Source: Gammaproteobacteria bacterium
GTDB lineage: Bacteria; Pseudomonadota; Gammaproteobacteria; Magnimaribacterales; Magnimaribacteraceae
Assembly (NCBI GenBank): GCA_012965075.1
Contig: DTSY01000139.1
Span: 1 to 6,361 of the forward strand
Length of the DNA stretch: 6,361 nucleotides
Direction: 5' to 3'
Part shown: positions 1 to 5,882 of the stretch, one piece after another
Layout of the letters: each line of letters opens with the position of its first letter
Position numbering within the stretch: position 1 is the stretch's first letter
Position numbers and translations under genes: made by a program
Notes under the pieces: model-generated
The model's database searches: none
What the model saw: only the letters and a program-made list of their open reading frames with translations
Told to the model about the DNA's origin: nothing

Positions 1-308
1 TTCTTTTAATAATGGCTTGCGCGACGTTAGGAATATTTTTTACCTATATAGCTAATGTTTTCTATGCCATGGCTACTGGTAGCTCTTTTTCAATTATCAC
101 TGACACAGGACTTATGGGAATAGGCTTCAGTCTCTTCGTGGTAGCTATAGCCGCTCTTAATCTGGTTTTAGACTTTGACATTATTGAACAGGCCGCTGAA
201 ACAAGAGCTCCTAAATACATGGAATGGTTTGGTGCTATGGCTTTAGTCATGACTTTGATTTGGTTATATTTAGAAATACTAAGATTGCTCGCAAAACTTA
301 GAAGTTGA
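1..308 (+). CDS. Bax inhibitor-1/YccA-family membrane protein, C-terminal part (5' end outside window)
   Basis: The reading frame is open from the left edge (first whole codon at 3-5) to a TGA at 306-308, so the ATG at 12 is probably internal and the gene begins upstream. About 101 residues are visible. They form three hydrophobic helices: one from the edge to the AMATG segment, one over GIGFSLFVVAIAALNLVLDF, and one over the final MEWFGAMALVMTLIWLYLEI stretch. The pattern GIGFSLFVV, then LDFDIIEQ, then APKYMEW and WLYLEILRLL matches the end of the Bax inhibitor-1/YccA group (COG4760 type), whose members are usually well over 200 residues. These are inner-membrane proteins of poorly defined function; some relatives act in ion leak or interact with the FtsH protease. 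The downstream small gene overlaps its stop codon. Family assignment is from recall of the motif and is fairly secure; the function is not known. Confidence 0.82.
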   Translation, partial: LLIMACATLGIFFTYIANVFYAMATGSSFSIITDTGLMGIGFSLFVVAIAALNLVLDFDIIEQAAETRAPKYMEWFGAMALVMTLIWLYLEILRLLAKLRS

Positions 309-547
309 TGAGCACAATTACCTTACTATTAGCATTATTAGGCATAGTTTCCGTTGCAGTCCTTTTTTATTTCCTAAGATTTAAGGCTTCATCAAGGCAA
401 ACAGATAGAGACAATCGTATTCCTTGGAATAAAATATTTTTTCAACGAGAGCGATATAAGGAGACAAAAGCTTCTTTGAAGAAAGAAAATAGTCCAAAGG
501 CTAGTGAGCAACCTTCAGGTGAAGAGGATGCTGATTTTAAAGATTAA
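308..547 (+). CDS. Small single-pass membrane protein, unknown function
   Basis: A 79-residue protein that I do not recognise. The frame could also begin at a TTG one codon earlier (305), but the ATG at 308 is preferred because it shares its A with the preceding TGA (TGATG), a classic arrangement for translational coupling. No strong Shine-Dalgarno precedes it, which fits coupled re-initiation. Residues about 4-24 form one hydrophobic helix (ITLLLALLGIVSVAVLFYFL), followed at once by basic residues (RFK, R, R). By the positive-inside rule the rest should lie in the cytoplasm. The tail is charged and probably disordered: lysine/arginine-rich to about residue 61, then acidic to the end (EEDADFKD). 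It probably shares a transcript with the Bax inhibitor-like gene. It could be a small accessory subunit of that protein, but nothing in the sequence proves it. Confidence 0.7.
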   Translation: MSTITLLLALLGIVSVAVLFYFLRFKASSRQTDRDNRIPWNKIFFQRERYKETKASLKKENSPKASEQPSGEEDADFKD

Positions 548-567
548 ATGTTATGTTTTAGGTTAAT

Positions 568-1704
568 TTATCCAATAGCCTCAACAAATAGTTTTTCGTA
601 GTCTTCAAGAGTTGGAATTACCGGATTTGTAAAGGAACATATATCAACTACTGAATGTTGAGCCAGGCCGGGAATCATGTCCTCAACTATGCCCATCTCT
701 CCTAGATTTTGAGGCAGACCAATCTCACTATTTAAGTTTTCTATTATCTCAGCTAAATCTGAAGATTCAGGTAAGCCCATGCTTCTGGAAATTCTTTCGT
801 ATTTATCTCCAACATGAGATTTATTAAATCTTATTATGGTGGGTAAGATCACGCCATTTAATGTGCCGTGGTGTAATCTCAATTCTTGATTAGCACCGCA
901 AGCATGACTCATTGAATGAACAGCTCCTAATCCCTTTGTGAATGCCATGGCACCTTCGGTAGCTGCCATCATCATATTCCATCTGGCTTCTTTGTTGGAC
1001 CCATCTTTAACCGCCTTAAGCAGATTTTCTCCTCTAAATATTCTTTCTATCCCATCAAGTCCAACTGCTTCTGCAGGGGGATCAATCATTGGGGATAAAA
1101 CAGCTTCAACGCAATGGGTAAAGGCGTCCATTCCAGCTCCCGCAGTCATAATAGGGGGCAGTCCAAGAGTCAGGTCAGGGTCGCAGATTGCAGCATCCGG
1201 TATTAGATGAGCGCTTGCCAGAATTAATTTTCTGCCATCATTCATGATAATGACTGAGCCAGAAGAGACTTCACTGCCGGTTCCAGAAGTAGTTGGGATA
1301 GCTAGAAGAGGGGCAGTTTCACCTATCTTCTCCATCCCTCCTTCATTGACCGAATAGTCCACTATGGTTCCCTCATGGGTGGCTAAGATGGATACGGCTT
1401 TGCCAAGATCTATACTAGATCCTCCTCCAAATCCTATGATGCCATCACATCCTTCAGCCTTATAGGTTTCCAAAGCTTTTTCTACCGCTTCTTGAGTGGG
1501 ATTAGCAGGTGTCTGGTCAAATACAATGGGAGTAAACTCATTTGATATAAGATTCCTTAATTGGTCTAACATTCCCAATTGAACCAGGCCAGGGTCTGTG
1601 CATATCAAGGGTTTTTTTATACCCATTCCCCCCAGGATTTCTGAAATTTGTTCTATAGCTCCATGATCAAAAACTGGCTTATTAATATAATTTAGCTGAG
1701 TCAT
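568..1704 (-). CDS. Iron-containing (group III) alcohol dehydrogenase
   Basis: A full-length 378-residue member of the Fe-ADH family, which oxidises alcohols or reduces aldehydes with NAD(P) in the cytoplasm. The N-terminal nucleotide-binding domain carries GFGGGSSIDLGKA (91-103) and PTTSGTGSEV (137-146). The C-terminal helical domain carries the metal ligands: D193 and H197 in GMDAFTH, H263 in GLGAVHSMSH, and H279 in LHHG, with H267 the usual additional active-site histidine. D41-class substrate determinants are not readable, so the substrate (short alcohol, lactaldehyde, butanol or a hydroxy acid) is open. The ATG at 1704 is supported by AGGGG on the minus strand (1711-1715), 6 nt upstream. 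It is transcribed alone, divergently from recX, and ends 20 bp from the convergent small membrane gene. The H267-to-H279 spacing is two residues longer than in FucO, which I recall as common in proteobacterial homologues. Confidence 0.92.
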   Translation of the reverse strand: MTQLNYINKPVFDHGAIEQISEILGGMGIKKPLICTDPGLVQLGMLDQLRNLISNEFTPIVFDQTPANPTQEAVEKALETYKAEGCDGIIGFGGGSSIDLGKAVSILATHEGTIVDYSVNEGGMEKIGETAPLLAIPTTSGTGSEVSSGSVIIMNDGRKLILASAHLIPDAAICDPDLTLGLPPIMTAGAGMDAFTHCVEAVLSPMIDPPAEAVGLDGIERIFRGENLLKAVKDGSNKEARWNMMMAATEGAMAFTKGLGAVHSMSHACGANQELRLHHGTLNGVILPTIIRFNKSHVGDKYERISRSMGLPESSDLAEIIENLNSEIGLPQNLGEMGIVEDMIPGLAQHSVVDICSFTNPVIPTLEDYEKLFVEAIG

Positions 1705-1793
1705 GAATTTCCCCTAGTTTGTCCAAAATTTTTGCTTCAAATTAGTTTACACTTAAACATCTTTAAAAGCATTCTGGCAAAAGGGGTTAAATA
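1705..1793. promoter_or_regulatory. Divergent spacer between the alcohol dehydrogenase gene and recX
   Basis: This 89 bp spacer must hold the starts of both divergent transcripts. On the plus strand a good -35-like TTTACA lies at 1746-1751, but the hexamer at the right distance (CATTCT, 1770-1775, 18 bp spacing) is only a weak -10. On the minus strand TAAACT, reading about 1751 to 1746, is a possible -10 without a clear -35. No CTG-N10-CAG LexA operator is visible, so SOS control of recX from this spacer is not supported. The exact promoters are undetermined. Confidence 0.35.
1781..1786 (+). promoter_or_regulatory. Ribosome binding site of recX
   Basis: AAGGGG lies 7 nt before the GTG at 1794. 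It favours that GTG over the in-frame TTG at 1800, for which the spacing would be long, and over later in-frame starts that would cut into the first RecX helix. Confidence 0.7.
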
Positions 1794-2246
1794 GTGGACT
1801 TGGATAATTCAAAATCGGTAAGAATTAAAATAATGGATTTTCTTGCCAGAAGAGAGCACACAACTAAAGAAATTTTTATCAAGCTAGAAAACCGAGTAGA
1901 GTCCGTAGATATTTTAAGCGCTGAGATTAAAAAGTTAGAGGAAGAGGGTTTAATAGACCACCAGAGATTTGCTGAACAATACATTCATTCTAGGTCTGCA
2001 AAAGGATACGGACCTCTACGCATAAAACAAGAATTGAAACAAAGAGGAGTAAATGAAAATATCGCTCAACCGCTTTTGGATAATATTGATTGGACCAGTT
2101 TTGCTATAGAAGTTTTGAAGAAAAAGGTTAATCATGAGTTCCCTAAAGACACCAAAGCAGTGCTTAAACTAAAGAAATTTTTAAACTATCGGGGGTTTGA
2201 CTTTAGCCAAATAGACCAGGCCTTTTCCTCTTACAAAAAAACATAA
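1794..2246 (+). CDS. recX: Regulatory protein RecX
   Basis: A 150-residue protein of normal RecX length, starting at GTG. RecX binds the RecA filament in the cytoplasm and limits its growth and its recombinase and coprotease activity. The family pattern is present in order: an N-terminal three-helix unit with FLARREHTTKEI (16-27); the central, most conserved unit with GLIDHQRFAEQYIHSR (52-67) and GYGPLRIKQELKQRG (71-85); and a C-terminal unit ending in FLNYRGFDFSQIDQAF (129-144). In many proteobacteria recX directly follows recA. Here its upstream neighbour is a divergent alcohol dehydrogenase gene, so it has its own promoter or an unusual one. dnaX begins 56 bp downstream in the same direction. 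A run of seven A's near the stop only affects the last residues. Assignment is confident from the motif set. Confidence 0.92.
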   Translation: MDLDNSKSVRIKIMDFLARREHTTKEIFIKLENRVESVDILSAEIKKLEEEGLIDHQRFAEQYIHSRSAKGYGPLRIKQELKQRGVNENIAQPLLDNIDWTSFAIEVLKKKVNHEFPKDTKAVLKLKKFLNYRGFDFSQIDQAFSSYKKT

Positions 2247-2256
2247 AAATCGGTTG

Positions 2257-2285
2257 TGGACTTAGTAAAAATCAAACCATATGAT
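2257..2285 (+). promoter_or_regulatory. Candidate sigma-70 promoter for dnaX-recR
   Basis: TGGACT at 2257-2262 (four of six matches to TTGACA) and TATGAT at 2280-2285 (five of six to TATAAT) are separated by 17 bp, in the 56 bp gap between recX and dnaX. Transcription would begin near 2291-2293, leaving a leader of only about ten bases before the ATG at 2303. Such a short leader would fit the absence of a good Shine-Dalgarno there (only AAGAA). Promoter calls by eye in AT-rich DNA are weak, and co-transcription with recX remains possible. Confidence 0.4.
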
Positions 2286-2302
2286 TACACCATCCTTAAG
2301 AA

Positions 2303-3916
2303 ATGAGTTATCAAGTATTAGCAAGAAAATGGCGTCCTAATAGCTTCGCAGAAGTTGTCGGTCAAGAACATGTAGTTAAAGCCTTATCTAATGCTTTAGA
2401 TAGCAACAAAATACATCAAGCATATTTATTTAGTGGCACTCGAGGAGTAGGAAAAACCACTTTAGGAAGAATTTTAACTAAATGTCTGAATTGTGAAAAA
2501 GGACTTAAATCTTCTCCCTGTAATAAATGCCAAGCATGTGAGTCCATAAACGAAGGCCGTTTTATAGATTTTCAAGAAGTAGATGCAGCTTCCAGAAGAG
2601 GCGTGGAAGAAACCCAACAGCTTCTTGAGACAGTAATGCACATGCCAGGCTCTTCCAGGTATAAGGTTTACTTGATTGACGAGGTCCATATGCTATCAAA
2701 ACATAGCTTTAATGCTTTGCTTAAAACTTTAGAAGAGCCGCCCCCTCATGTAGTGTTTATTCTAGCAACAACTGAACCTGAAAAGGTTCCAGCAACTGTG
2801 TTATCCAGATGTTTGCAGTTTCATCTAAAGAACCTCACCCCATCCCAATTAAGCGAAAGATTAGAAGAAGTCTTAAGCGAAGAGAATGTTAAATATGATG
2901 CTGAAAGCATCAATCAGATTTCGAGAGCTGGAAGAGGAAGTTTAAGAGATTGTCTTACGATCGCAGATCAAGCAATTGCATTTTGTAACGGAAAGTTAAT
3001 TGGATCAGATATTTCAGAAATGTTGGGCACTCTTCCATATGATCATGTTTATGAGTTAATCGATTGTGTTATCAATGAGAAAGCCACTAAGCTGGTCGAG
3101 AGCCTAAAAACTATATCCAGTTTGAGTGTTGACTATCAGAGGTTGATGGATCTCATATTAGAAACCCTTCAACATATGGCAATCATAAAGATTTCTCCTG
3201 AAAGCATTCCTGACTTGAATCTACCCTCAGAAGAGGTTATTCCGTTATCTGAATCTTTAAAACCCGAAGAAATTCAATTACTTTATCAAATAGGGTTGAT
3301 AGCAAAAAGAGATATGGATTTAGCTCCCAATGTAGGAGACGGCTTTGAAATGGCCTTACTCAGGATGATGTCTTTTCTTCCTGAAGAAAAAGATATCTCT
3401 AAGAGTAAAAAAAAAGTAGTTAAGGAAGAAGTAAGGTCAGAGCAGGAAGTCAGCTCTAAACCAGTTCCAAAACCAGCAGAACCACCTAAAAAAGTAACAG
3501 AAGAAGAAGATCACTCTTTGTCATTCTTAGACCATAAGACTTGGAATAAGATATTTAAATCTTTGACGTTAGATTCTGGCACTAAGCAATTAATTTCCCA
3601 TTGCTCCTTTTTAAAAGCTGAGGATTCGGTTATTTATTTCTCTATGCCTAAGGATAAATTAGAGATACTCAATGGATCTCATCGAGAGAAATTCGAAGAC
3701 AGTCTTAACCAAGCTTTAGATTTTGAGTGCCATATCTTTTTTGAAGAAGGTGAAGTTAATGGTTTATCACCTAACAAAACTAAAGAGAAGCAGAAAACTA
3801 AGGAATTAAGTAAGGCTTCAGAGGCAATAAAAAATGACCCATCAGTTAAGAATATATTAGACACTTTGGGAGGAACAATTGTTGAATCTTCAATAGCTCC
3901 TAAGGAATCTCAGTGA
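2303..3916 (+). CDS. dnaX: DNA polymerase III subunits tau/gamma (clamp loader ATPase)
   Basis: A 537-residue DnaX. It assembles the clamp loader that opens the beta clamp at primer termini; the full-length tau form also ties the loader to the polymerase core. The AAA+ core shows Walker A GTRGVGKT (45-52), the zinc ligands C64, C73, C76 and C79, Walker B LIDEVHM (124-130), LATTEPEKVPATVLSRC with the arginine finger R169, and sensor 2 GSLRD (212-216). Domain III runs to about residue 360 (the DLAPNVGDGFEMALLRM segment). A charged, proline-containing linker spans about 361-404. Residues about 405-537 match the tau C-terminal domain that binds the alpha subunit, ending DPSVKNILDTLGG...SSIAP. The protein is about 100 residues shorter than E. 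coli tau, mainly because the linker replaces most of domain IV. A nine-A run encodes K369-K371 and may produce a short gamma form. The stop overlaps the recR start. Confidence 0.96.
   Translation: MSYQVLARKWRPNSFAEVVGQEHVVKALSNALDSNKIHQAYLFSGTRGVGKTTLGRILTKCLNCEKGLKSSPCNKCQACESINEGRFIDFQEVDAASRRGVEETQQLLETVMHMPGSSRYKVYLIDEVHMLSKHSFNALLKTLEEPPPHVVFILATTEPEKVPATVLSRCLQFHLKNLTPSQLSERLEEVLSEENVKYDAESINQISRAGRGSLRDCLTIADQAIAFCNGKLIGSDISEMLGTLPYDHVYELIDCVINEKATKLVESLKTISSLSVDYQRLMDLILETLQHMAIIKISPESIPDLNLPSEEVIPLSESLKPEEIQLLYQIGLIAKRDMDLAPNVGDGFEMALLRMMSFLPEEKDISKSKKKVVKEEVRSEQEVSSKPVPKPAEPPKKVTEEEDHSLSFLDHKTWNKIFKSLTLDSGTKQLISHCSFLKAEDSVIYFSMPKDKLEILNGSHREKFEDSLNQALDFECHIFFEEGEVNGLSPNKTKEKQKTKELSKASEAIKNDPSVKNILDTLGGTIVESSIAPKESQ
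3407..3415 (+). other. A9 slippery run in dnaX, candidate gamma-producing slippage site
   Basis: Nine consecutive A's encode three lysines (369-371) in the zero frame. A shift to -1 (or insertion of one A in the mRNA) reads AGT AGT TAA and stops after two serines, giving 373 residues. A shift to +1 (or loss of one A) meets TAG at once, giving 371 residues. Both products end just after domain III, which is what a gamma subunit needs. Thermus thermophilus dnaX uses an A9 run for transcriptional slippage; E. coli uses A AAA AAG with ribosomal frameshifting. No upstream AGGGAG-like stimulator is seen. The only downstream hairpin is weak (AGAGC 3439-3443 with GCTCT 3453-3457) and starts 23 nt away, so RNA polymerase slippage seems likelier. 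Confidence 0.65.
3901..3906 (+). promoter_or_regulatory. Ribosome binding site of recR inside the end of dnaX
   Basis: TAAGGA sits 6 nt before the GTG at 3913, within the last codons of dnaX. It fixes that GTG as the recR start and shows that recR can bind ribosomes itself as well as being coupled to dnaX termination through the GTGA overlap. Confidence 0.75.
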
Positions 3917-4533
3917 ACAATATTAGCCCATTTGTCGATGGCTTAATTGAAGCTTTTCAATGTTTACCTGGAGTGGGTCCTAAATCTGCTAGAAGGATGG
4001 TTTTACATTTACTGGAAAAAGATAGAGAGGCAGGGAAGGTTTTGGCTGAATCCTTAGAACTGACTTTAATTAATGTCGGCCAATGCAATGAGTGCAGAAT
4101 ATTTTCTGAACAAGAGATTTGTATTATTTGCAGTGATAAAAAGAGAGATTCAACTACTTTGTGTGTGGTTGAGGCGGTTTCTGATGTTTTTGCAATCGAA
4201 GAGAGTCATCAATACAGAGGAAAATATTTTATTTTGCATGGCCATCTTTCCCCCATAGATAATATGGGACCACATGAGCTTGGATTAGATCAGTTGTTAA
4301 CAAAGGCTAAGGAGAATTCATTTTCAGAGATTATTTTGGCCACTAATTCAACGCTAGAAGGCGAGGCCACAGCCAACTTTATCTTTGAGGGATTGAAAGG
4401 TTTAGAATCCTTAAAACTTAGTCGGTTAGCCCGAGGCGTGCCTTTAGGAGGAGAATTGGAATATGTTGATGGAGGCACAATCATGCATGCGCTTAGCGGT
4501 AGGACTAATTTAAAACTAGATAATCAATCCTGA
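3913..4533 (+). CDS. recR: Recombination mediator protein RecR
   Basis: A 206-residue RecR of normal length, starting at GTG and overlapping the dnaX stop by 4 bases (GTGA). With RecO (and RecF) it helps RecA displace SSB at gaps during recombinational repair; it works in the cytoplasm as a ring-forming DNA-binding protein. Visible features in order: the helix-hairpin-helix CLPGVGPKSARRM (17-29); a C4 zinc finger at C58, C61, C70 and C73; a Toprim domain from CVVEAVSDV (84-92, with E87 and D91) through HGHLSPIDNMGP and LATNSTLEGEATA (142-154); and the C-terminal SRLARGVPLGGELEYVDGGT segment (170-189). It closely resembles E. coli RecR. The common intervening gene ybaB/ebfC is absent. Its 3' end overlaps the convergent amidohydrolase gene by 10 bp (4524-4533). 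Confidence 0.96.
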   Translation: MNNISPFVDGLIEAFQCLPGVGPKSARRMVLHLLEKDREAGKVLAESLELTLINVGQCNECRIFSEQEICIICSDKKRDSTTLCVVEAVSDVFAIEESHQYRGKYFILHGHLSPIDNMGPHELGLDQLLTKAKENSFSEIILATNSTLEGEATANFIFEGLKGLESLKLSRLARGVPLGGELEYVDGGTIMHALSGRTNLKLDNQS

Positions 4534-5810
4534 TATAAATCTACAACAGCTCCGCTCATTGCTTTGACGCCAGTAGAAATTGTTGGTTCTGGATCAGGTA
4601 GAAAGAAAGCTGAATGAAGAGAAGGCAAGCTTATATTTTCTCTTAATGAAGTATCGTAAACTTTTTTGTTTACCGCTCCTAACCAAAATAGTGATGTGGG
4701 GATTATTGGTTCAACTCTTCCGTACATCCCAAAATCTTCGCCTCCCATAACCGGTGAGAGTTTTAATACATTTTCTTGACCTAGAGCCTTCTCAAAGCTA
4801 ATTCTAAGTTTCTCAGTCAAGGCAGGATTATTGAAGAGTGCTGGTGTATATTCGTCTTTAAGAGTGATTTCTGGGTAAGAATCCTTAGGCAGCCCATTGG
4901 CTTGTGCAAGCCCCCTCGCCATTCTTCTAATTGTTGAAATGGTTTGATTCCTGACATCATCTGTATAAGAACGTAATGTTAACTGAAGCCGGACCTCACT
5001 AGGGATTACATTGTGTTTTGTCCCTCCATGTATTGAACCCACGGTTACTACAGCAGCTTCAATGGGAGCTATTTCTCTGCTTACTATGGTTTGAAGGCTA
5101 TTTATAAGTTGAGAAGCCATAACAATGGGGTCTTTTGTGGTATGGGGATAAGCTCCATGTCCACCAACACCTTTAATAGTTATATCCATGGAATCAACAT
5201 TTGCCATTGCCCACCCAGGCACATATCCAACTTTTCCTGCCGGAAGATCAGCACTTACATGTAAGGCTAAATTAAAATCAGGTCTCGGGAATTTCTCAAA
5301 AATCCCTTCTTTAATCATATTTCTTGCACCCCCACTGACTTCTTCCGCTGGTTGCATGATGACCAACAGATTACCTTGCCATTGATCTTTTTTGGCTATT
5401 AAATCTACTACTGTTCCTATCAGAGAAGTCATATGAATATCATGTCCACATGCATGCATGGTAAAAACTTCATCTCCAACTTGATTGAAAGACTTGGCTT
5501 TACTTGCATAAGGTGCGCCCGTTAATTCTTCAACAGGAAGACCATCCATATCAGCTCTGAGCATGATTGTTTTTCCTTCCCCATTCTTCAATAATGCTAC
5601 TACTCCATAACCACCGAAGTTTTCAGTGACTTCAAAACCCAGACCAGTGAGTATGGTTGCTAATTTTTTTGAAGTTTTCTCTTCTTTAAAAGAAAGCTCA
5701 GGATTTAAATGGAGTTCTTTGTAGAGTTGTATTAGATCGACATCACTATCAGCACTTAAAGTAGAAGTCGAAACAATAAAAATAAATATAATAGAGAGTA
5801 TAATTTTCAT
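4524..5810 (-). CDS. Exported M20-family metallo-amidohydrolase (aminoacylase/hippurate hydrolase-like)
   Basis: A 428-residue M20D-type hydrolase that cleaves an amide bond of N-acyl amino acids or similar compounds using a dinuclear metal centre. I chose the ATG at 5810 over an in-frame TTG at 5846. From the ATG the protein opens with a textbook signal peptide: a lysine, a hydrophobic run IILSIIFIFIV, then STLSA with likely cleavage after A20. The mature enzyme should therefore be periplasmic or secreted. The TTG would add 12 residues in front of it. Catalytic-domain motifs: MLRADMDGLPVEE (83-95), HACGHD with C121 and H123, QPAEE with E156 (catalytic base) and E157 (metal ligand), LALH with H184, and H399 in SLHSAFF. 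The smaller dimerisation domain lies about 205-315 (GVGGHGAYPH, HGGTKHNVIPSEV), and MGGEDFGMYG follows at 355-364. All core residues look intact. Neither start has a clear Shine-Dalgarno. The exact substrate is unknown. Confidence 0.9.
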   Translation of the reverse strand: MKIILSIIFIFIVSTSTLSADSDVDLIQLYKELHLNPELSFKEEKTSKKLATILTGLGFEVTENFGGYGVVALLKNGEGKTIMLRADMDGLPVEELTGAPYASKAKSFNQVGDEVFTMHACGHDIHMTSLIGTVVDLIAKKDQWQGNLLVIMQPAEEVSGGARNMIKEGIFEKFPRPDFNLALHVSADLPAGKVGYVPGWAMANVDSMDITIKGVGGHGAYPHTTKDPIVMASQLINSLQTIVSREIAPIEAAVVTVGSIHGGTKHNVIPSEVRLQLTLRSYTDDVRNQTISTIRRMARGLAQANGLPKDSYPEITLKDEYTPALFNNPALTEKLRISFEKALGQENVLKLSPVMGGEDFGMYGRVEPIIPTSLFWLGAVNKKVYDTSLRENISLPSLHSAFFLPDPEPTISTGVKAMSGAVVDLYQD

Positions 5811-5834
5811 AATTTTTAGGAATTTAGCATCATT

Positions 5835-5853
5835 GCAAAATAGCAAAATAGCA
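5835..5853. repeat. Short tandem repeat (two 8-bp units plus a partial third) in a divergent promoter region
   Basis: Two exact copies of GCAAAATA (5835-5842 and 5843-5850) are followed by GCA. They lie in the 72 bp spacer between the amidohydrolase start (5810) and dcd (5883). On the minus strand each unit creates TGCTATTTT, which resembles an extended -10 element (TGn then four of six matches to TATAAT), so the repeat may provide or duplicate the amidohydrolase promoter. A TTGCAA at 5833-5838 could equally be a plus-strand -35 for dcd, but no good -10 follows. Confidence 0.5.
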
Positions 5854-5867
5854 CATAACGGCCCAAC

Positions 5868-5872
5868 AGGAA
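5868..5872 (+). promoter_or_regulatory. Ribosome binding site of dcd
   Basis: AGGAA lies 10 nt before the ATG at 5883. The spacing is on the long side, but the ATG is fixed by the match of MTIKSDKWIRRM to the start of known family members. Confidence 0.6.
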
Positions 5873-5882
5873 ATTATTGTTA

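Noticed and set aside
938..1210. 90-codon plus-strand open frame inside the alcohol dehydrogenase gene
   Set aside because: It is antisense to a strongly conserved gene, has no recognisable protein features and no plausible ribosome site; it is a shadow frame.
1705..1793. LexA operator controlling recX
   Set aside because: No CTG-N10-CAG pattern is present on either strand in the spacer.
2235..2241. Seven-A run near the recX stop as a second slippage site
   Set aside because: It is two codons from the stop, so slippage would change only the last residues; no functional product follows.
3439..3457. Hairpin AGAGC/GCTCT downstream of the dnaX A-run as a frameshift stimulator
   Set aside because: Only five base pairs with a nine-base loop, starting 23 nt after the run, much further than the usual 5-9 nt for a -1 stimulator.
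4495..4556. AGCGG/CCGCT inverted repeat as a shared terminator for recR and the amidohydrolase
   Set aside because: Five-base arms more than 50 nt apart, inside coding sequence, with no T tract.
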